Shown here one piece after another: positions 59,201 to 64,000 of a stretch of 64,000 nt of DNA. Location of the stretch: NCBI GenBank assembly GCA_035772735.1, contig JASDFA010000019.1, positions 67,308,001 through 67,372,000 on the forward strand, given 5' to 3'. The DNA is from Datura wrightii. Lineage: Eukaryota > Streptophyta > Magnoliopsida > Solanales > Solanaceae. The position numbers and the translations under genes are program-made. A model generated the notes under the pieces. It was not told the DNA's origin and made no database searches. It was given only the letters and a program-made list of their open reading frames with translations. The number at the start of each line of letters is the position of its first letter. Positions within the stretch are counted from its first letter, which is position 1.

Positions 59201-60430
59201 GTGGCATCTTACTTAGAGCCTGAACATGAATTTCATAGTCAACGTAGAGAAGCTCTACAAAAGAAGCTGCAGTTGCTCAGACAGTCTATTATGGAGCAAC
59301 AAAATCCACCAGTTGTGCGGGCAGTGTTAGTGCCCGATGAAGCTGCAGCAAGGCCGGTTCGCGAGGTGGCAATCCCACATGCCAACAATGTACATTCTAG
59401 TATCCGCAAACCAGAGCTTGGAGGGAGGTTTGAATTAAAGCAGAATATGGTGCAACTCTTGCACACAAGCGGGCAATTTACCGATCTCCCTCATGAAGAC
59501 CCACAACAACATCTCCAGAATTCTTTGGAGATAAGTGACACTTATATACCCACTGGAGTGTCACCTGATTATGTTCGGCTCACCTTATTTCCATTTTCCC
59601 TACTTGGTGAAGCCAAGAGGTGGTTAAAAGCTGAACCACCAAATTCTATATCAACGTGGGATGATCTTGCACGGAAGTTTTTGATTAGATTTTTCCCTTC
59701 TGGTAAAACAGCCAGACTTAGAAGTCAAATTCTAAGTTTTAAACAGAGGGAGGGAGAAAATCTATATCAAGCCTGGGAAAGATTTAAATCCATGTTGCGG
59801 GACTATCCTCATCATCATCAGTCCAATGAGGTGTTGGTACACACATTTATTGAGGGTTTGGAACCCCATACTAAAATTCTGTTAGACTCAGCAGTTGGAG
59901 GGCAAGCACTGGAAAAGACCTATGAGGAGCTGTACACTTTGCTCAACCGAATTTCACAGGGAAATCCAGAATGGAATGCAGATTCATCAAGAGGTGGAGC
60001 AAGGAAAGCAGCGGGAGTGCTTGAAGTGGATGGATTCACAGCTATCACTGCACAGATAGCTGCCTTGCAAAATCAGTTAAATAACCACTTCAGCAATATG
60101 AACTTGAACCAGCCTTCAGTTTCAGTCAATGCAGTCCAGCAGATGTAGTGTGAAGTGTGTGGTAGCAGTGAACATTCAGCTGAGTGCTGTGGTGCAAATC
60201 CTGATTTTGTTAACTTTATGGGCAATGCACAGCGAAATCAGCAGCAGTTTGGTAGTGGCTACAACTCAAATTGGAGGAACCATCCAAATTTTTCGTGGGG
60301 TAGCAACAACCAACAAGGCCAAGGTTCTAGTCAGGGTATGTAGAGAAATCAAGGAGGGCAACATAACTATCAAGCTCAATTCAGAAATCACAATGCCCCT
60401 CCTCCACCACCATCACCGAGCATTGAGGAG
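59201..60430 (+). pseudogene. A gag: capsid domain and zinc knuckle
   Basis: A 315-codon open frame (59201-60148), continuing in the same frame after a TAG at 60146-60148 and another TAG at 60341-60343. The retrotransposon gag domain spans about residues 88-250, with GEAKRWLKAEPP, DLARKFLIRFFPSGKTARLR and YQAWERFKSMLRDYP. The knuckle CEVCGSSEHSAECC (spacing C-X2-C-X4-H-X4-C) lies directly after the first stop. Gag forms the particle and binds RNA. The first codon of the open frame is GTG, with no ATG upstream in frame; the first in-frame ATG is residue 31 (59291), so the true start is either lost or downstream. Lineage: Athila/Tat. Confidence 0.88.
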
Positions 60431-61030
60431 ATGTTCAAAACCATGATCGCTAATCAGGCACAATTGCAGGCTGACTATGTCAAATTGGCAGCCGAAGTGA
60501 AGAACAATCAGTTGGCGACCAAGGCTCTTGAATATCAGTTTGGGCAATTTGCTAGTGCCCAAAATACAAGACCTAGAGGAGGACTACCTAGCGACACGGA
60601 TCCTAATCCGAAGCAGGTGAATGCAGTGACCACGAGGAGTGGTTTACAGTTGAAGGAGGTGGAACCGGAAAGACCGCCTCAAAAGTTAGGAGCAGCAGAA
60701 GTTGAGGAGGAACAAAATTCTGATAGGGGGAAGACCAAAGAAGAAGAACCAGAAAGACCTCCACCCCCGTTCCCTCAACGACTTAAGAAACACAAGGAGG
60801 AGGCGTGTTTCAAGAAATTTATGGAGGTGCTTAAACAGGTACATGTTAATTTACCTCTTGTTGATGTCTTGCAGGGAGTGCCCAAATATGCAAAATATAT
60901 TAAAGACATCGTGGCTAACAAAAGTCGCTTGAATGAGTATGCCACGGTAGCTTTGACGGAGGAATGCACTTCTCGGATTCAAAACAGACTGCCCACGAAA
61001 CTGAAAGACCCTGGAAGTTTTACTATCTAG
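60431..61030 (+). pseudogene. A gag-protease linker region
   Basis: In the same frame as gag and open for 199 codons. MFKTMIANQAQLQADYVKLA starts a coiled-coil-like segment, then EYQFGQFASAQNTRPRGGLP and NAVTTRSGLQL, an acidic/proline-rich stretch (EPERPPPPFPQRLKK), and CFKKFMEVLKQVHVNLPLVD with VPKYAKYIKDI, the conserved stretch before Athila/Tat protease. It ends at a TAG (61028-61030), and the frame goes on into the protease. The three TAG codons are the only breaks in the whole 2.36 kb gag-protease frame. Confidence 0.87.
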
Positions 61031-61558
61031 CTCACTATTGGGCAGAGTATCCGAGCTCGTGGATTATGTGACTTGGGGCCAAGTATCAATCTGATGCCAT
61101 CTTCGGTATTCAGAAAGTTAGGTCTAGGGAGTCCTAGACCTACAACTGTAATCTTGCAATTAGCAGACAGATCCTTAGCTAAGCCGGATGGCATTGTTGA
61201 GGATGTTCTAGTGCAAGTGGGCTCCCTTATTTTTCCGGTCGATTTTATTGTTCTGGATTTTGAACCAGATGCTGAAGTCCCATTTATTTTGGGACGACCC
61301 TTTTTGGCAACCGGAAATGCATTAATTGACGTAGCTGTGGGTCAACTTACAATGCGAGCACATGACAAGGTCGAAGTGTTCGATGTGTACAAAGCAGTGA
61401 ATGAAGAACTCTCGGTGATCAATGTGATTGATCATGGGAACGCTAATCGAATAAATGATTCCCGAGAGTTAATAGGAAGGCCACCTGATAAGGTTGAGAA
61501 CTACTGGGGGGAGGACAATGATCATGACAAATCGCCCATCACCCTAGTAGATAAATGA
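61031..61558 (+). pseudogene. A aspartic protease
   Basis: Reads GLCDLGPSINLMPSSVF with the catalytic Asp at 61070-61072. The family has Ala after DLG where this copy has Pro. Then follow TTVILQLADRSLAKPDGIVE, LIFPVDFIVLDFEPD, VPFILGRPFLATGNALIDV and a variable tail ending TLVDK. The domain is complete apart from the Pro and is in the same frame as gag, so only the TAG at 61028 separates it. It would cleave the gag polyprotein. It ends at TGA (61556-61558) with no reverse transcriptase behind it. Confidence 0.88.
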
Positions 61559-61598
61559 GCATAAAGGACGTCGAGCCGCGACGGTAAACCAGGCGTTG

Positions 61599-61616
61599 CA
61601 CGGGAGGCAACCCGTG
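61599..61616 (+). other. AGGCAA hairpin of A
   Basis: CACGGG-AGGCAA-CCCGTG, a perfect six-base stem with a six-base loop, 41 nt after the protease stop. The preceding CGACGGTAAACCAGGCGTT resembles the GACGTTAAATCAAGCACT context of Z (minus strand). Loop conserved, stem changed in a paired way relative to Z. Confidence 0.78.
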
Positions 61617-62208
61617 AAAAAAATATTTTCTTTCTTTCTTTTTTAGTGTAAATAATTTTTATTTTTATTTTTCTTTTCTTGATGTGGTATATATTTTTGT
61701 TTTAGTTAATATTTTTCATTTTAGTTAGGGAAATCTATTAATCTAACCAATTTTGTTTAGTAAGGTGATTTTCAGGTCTAACGGAGAAAAATATGCATGG
61801 AATTGGGAAGAATAAGGCAAGGTATGAAAAAATAATTTAATGGAAGAAACAGTGCACTGGCGCGTTGGCTCCGTGTCACGGAGGAAGTGCTCCGCATTAC
61901 CCTCCGTGACACGTTGAAGGCAAAATTCGGATTTTTAAAAAAATCTAGTAAGCCAACGCGTTGGCTCCATGTCACTGAGGAAGGGCTCCGCGTTACCCTC
62001 CGTGCCACGTTGCCTTATATTTGGTGCCGGGTTACACCGGGTTGCCGGGTGACCCGCGTGTTTTTCTTTAAATTAACCCCGATTTTTGCCCCTTTCTCCC
62101 CATTTCTTCTCCTTTCCGCGACCAAACACCCAAATTCCCCTCCCCAACCAACGTGCCACGCTACTAGGCAAAGAAATCATCAAGTTTCTTCGGTTCTTCA
62201 ACCCAAAG
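61617..62208 (+). other. A post-protease region with repeated palindromic words and leader-like sequence
   Basis: 61620-61860 is AT-rich without genes. Two copies of a CpG-rich unit lie at 61861-61916 and 61957-62014 (spacing 96 bp), sharing CGCGTTGGCTCC and CTCCGTGNCACG with the LTR; 61869-61883 is the palindrome CTCCGTGTCACGGAG. From about 62050 to 62208 the sequence is pyrimidine-rich (CCCCTTTCTCCCC) and looks like a plant 5' untranslated leader, ending CCCAAAG at a GTATGT donor-like site. Open frames at 61887-62243 and 62086-62304 have no known protein. Confidence 0.6.
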
Positions 62209-62911
62209 GTATGTTTTCCTCGTTTCTCTCAAATTTTTGGTGATTTTAGTCGAATTTGGGCATGTGAGGTGAGATATATCACCCTAAGTAGCAATTTAAC
62301 ATGATGTTGAGTTATTTGTGATTGATATATGTTCGGATTGTTGTAACTAGCATTTGAACTTGTCGATTACATGAATAATCCGAATTTGATTGAAAAATTA
62401 CATTCTAGGGCTTGGGTTATTGAATTTGAATTGGGTTATTTGATAAGTTGATGAATTAGATGCCGGGGTGTGGTTGTAAATTGAGATAAGTCGTGTAAAT
62501 ATTGTGTGAATGTTAAAAGACGACGAATTCTCGAGTTGTTGGGAAAAATGCGAAAATTGTGTAAATTGGTTTGATTATTTGGATTCGATTGTATATAGAA
62601 TGTTTTTGTCTTTGTTTTTGTTGTTGTTTTTGGTTGCTAAGTGCAATGGTTGAATTGTTAGCGATAGTAAGATTGGAATTAGCTGTATGAGGTCTGAGTA
62701 GTAAGCTAACCGTTATGCTGTCGAAATTCTTTGTGAACGCACTAAGCATAAATTGTATAGTTGTTGTCTTTGGTGTAAATAGAGTTATCCTTGCCGTAGT
62801 TTTGTAAAAGTAGCTAAGGACTAAGTGTGGGGTAAACGTTGTGTAACCCTAACTTAGCCGAAGTTAACATGTATTTAGCTTAACGTTGTGCTTGTTTGTG
62901 TATATTGACAG
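62209..62911 (+). other. Candidate intron before the transposon-protein ORF
   Basis: A strong donor-like site AAAG/GTATGTTTTCC at 62209 and an acceptor-like site TATATTGACAG/GTACA ending at 62911, six bases before the ATG at 62917, bound a 703-bp AT- and T-rich stretch free of credible genes. Plant genes often have one such intron in the 5' leader. This is a sequence-based inference; splicing is not shown. The alternative is that only the acceptor is used, joining a distant donor in the LTR leader. Confidence 0.4.
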
Positions 62912-62916
62912 GTACA

Positions 62917-64000
62917 ATGGCTAGTAGGCAGGATAAGGGCAAAGGTGCTTCTACCTCAGGCACCGGTAGAAAAAGAATGAGAATGGGCACCCTAGTCCCA
63001 GTTGCACCAGCTGTTCCGCGCGGCCAACGCCGCCAATACGGAACAAGGTGGGTTACCGAAGAAGGGAAGAAGTGGTATGCTAAGCATAAGGAAAGAAAAT
63101 ACTTCCCGGAGGGACATATTGCACGGGAACCACTAGCACAGGAGTTCCCCCGTATTGTGCAGAGGATTGAAGCAGTTGGACTCAGCTTTATATTTCAGGA
63201 GCCCAAGGAGTGCAACCTACATTAGGTCCGGGAATTCTACGCAAATTGGAACCCGGCCATCAGAAGCCACACAATAAAAATCAGAGGGCAGATTGTCACT
63301 CTGGAACCCCAGCAATTTAATGCCATCGTTGGAGCGCGGGACACAGACGCTCACGTTCTCCGCCAGCTAAACATCACCCCACCGTACGCCGACATCAGAC
63401 GTACGTTGTGTGGGGCTCGATCCACAGCCTGATGGAGTAGACATAAGGAGAGGGGTTACCACCAGACTCTGCCTTATTCGCAGATGAACAGGGAGGCCAG
63501 AATATGGCTGAAAATTGTATGTTCTTGCTTGATCCCGGGAGTTCACATGACGGATGTGACTCGGGACCGTGTCTGTTTGGTGTATTCCCTTATGAAAGGG
63601 CTAGAGATTAATGTTGGGGCGGTTATCATATCCGCCATGAAGAGAGCCAGACTACACCAGGGCCACAGATACAGGTTCGGCGGACTCATCACCACCTTCC
63701 TTCGAGGCCTCGATGTCAAGGAAAAAGCCTTGGATTACATCCCGCAGTTGGAGCGAAGGGCCCTCGATGTGACAAAAACTAAGGCCCCCAACACCACACA
63801 CAGGCCAGTACTGACTTTGGGCGAGCGACATGCTCGTGACGATCGGTACATGGCACGTATGTTTGGCATGCAGATGCTTCAGCTACGGATTGGTGGGAGA
63901 CCAGCCACCGAGGAAGAGTTATGGCAGTTGGAGCTGGATTACCCATTTGGCGAGAACGCCAGAGCCTTATGCCGAGTGGGACCAGCCTTCGTTGAGCCTA
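62917..64000 (+). pseudogene. A downstream ORF: 'putative plant transposon protein' type, open to the window end
   Basis: Starts MASRQDKGKGASTSGTGRKR, a basic, Ser/Gly-rich N-terminus, then TRWVTEEGKKWYAKHKERKY. One frame continues to 64000 with a TAG at 63223-63225 and a TGA at 63430-63432. After these, REFYANWNP, LNITPPYADIRRTLCG, LPYSQMNREARIWLKI, RDRVCLVYSLMKGLEINVGA and GHRYRFGGLITTFLRG are readable. I recognise this as the family annotated in plants as putative plant transposon protein (Transposase_32-like), abundant in Solanaceae repeats; its biochemical role is unknown to me. It sits where Athila elements carry an env-like frame. I chose ATG 62917 because it follows the acceptor-like site; another in-frame ATG lies 21 bases upstream. 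Confidence 0.75.

Larger units (their letters stand above)
57603..64000 (+). mobile_element. A: gag-protease-only Athila-type element, right end off the window
   Basis: 5' LTR 57603-59038, tRNA-Asp primer site, gag-protease frame 59201-61558, hairpin, spliced-leader-like region, and an ORF of the 'putative plant transposon protein' type from 62917 to the window end. Reverse transcriptase, RNase H and integrase are absent: only about 40 bp separate the protease stop from the hairpin that in Athila-type elements lies after pol. The reading frames have only five stops in about 3.4 kb, so this is the youngest-looking element here. The 3' LTR is not in view. Confidence 0.87.

Noticed and set aside
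1..64000. A new defence, metabolic or toxin system
   Set aside because: No gene cluster of any such kind is visible. Every recognisable protein is from an LTR retrotransposon or the plant transposon-protein family.

Overview
This is repeat DNA from a large plant genome. The retroelement protein types point to a eudicot and most probably a member of the Solanaceae; that assignment is inference from protein flavour, not from any host gene. I see no intact host gene, tRNA, rRNA, CRISPR array or bacterial feature. Essentially all 64 kb can be assigned to about eleven LTR retrotransposons or their fragments, inserted into one another. Two lineages occur. Chromovirus-type Ty3/gypsy elements (probably Del/Tekay; tRNA-iMet primer site TGGTATCAGAG where visible) are named G, H, W and V, plus LTR K. 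Athila/Tat-type elements (tRNA-Asp primer site near TGGCGCCGTTGCCGGGG where visible) are named Y, E, Z and A; X and its inverted copy XL are placed with them by LTR and polypurine-tract style. O is an Ogre/Tat gag-protease fragment.

Layout. 1-1079 is XL, a minus-strand LTR piece. 1080-1273 is a slice of chromovirus G pol. 1274-28025 is Y (minus strand, target-site duplication GTGAT), which splits G. Inside Y lies W (7707-26267, plus strand, duplication GGGAA), and inside the 3' LTR of W lies V (15404-24579). 28026-32058 is the rest of G: RNase H, integrase and 3' LTR. 32059-35577 is E (minus strand, truncated), next to O (35578-37700). O is interrupted by LTR K (37701-37814 and 56016-57602). 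K is split by H (37815-56010, duplication TGACA). H carries X in its integrase (44649-48081) and Z in its 3' LTR (50301-55425, minus strand). A starts at 57603, inside K, and runs off the right edge.

Condition. Every coding region is broken. Stops and frameshifts are common, and several catalytic residues are changed: the reverse transcriptase boxes of Y and H each lost the first Asp of the DD pair, the RNase H of G lost an Asp, and the protease of H lost its Asp. A is the best preserved. It has one gag-protease reading frame broken by three UAG codons, no reverse transcriptase, RNase H or integrase, and a downstream ORF resembling the 'putative plant transposon protein' family. An intron-like 5' leader precedes that ORF.

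Two patterns go beyond ordinary decay. First, the LTR families of both lineages carry a CpG-rich array of short repeated words at about the same place, roughly 80-600 nt from the LTR 5' end, usually just before a TATA box; in W, V and Z the array has the same 33-34 bp period. Second, the Athila-type elements share a small hairpin after the coding region, with an AGGCAA loop and a stem that differs between copies by compensatory changes.
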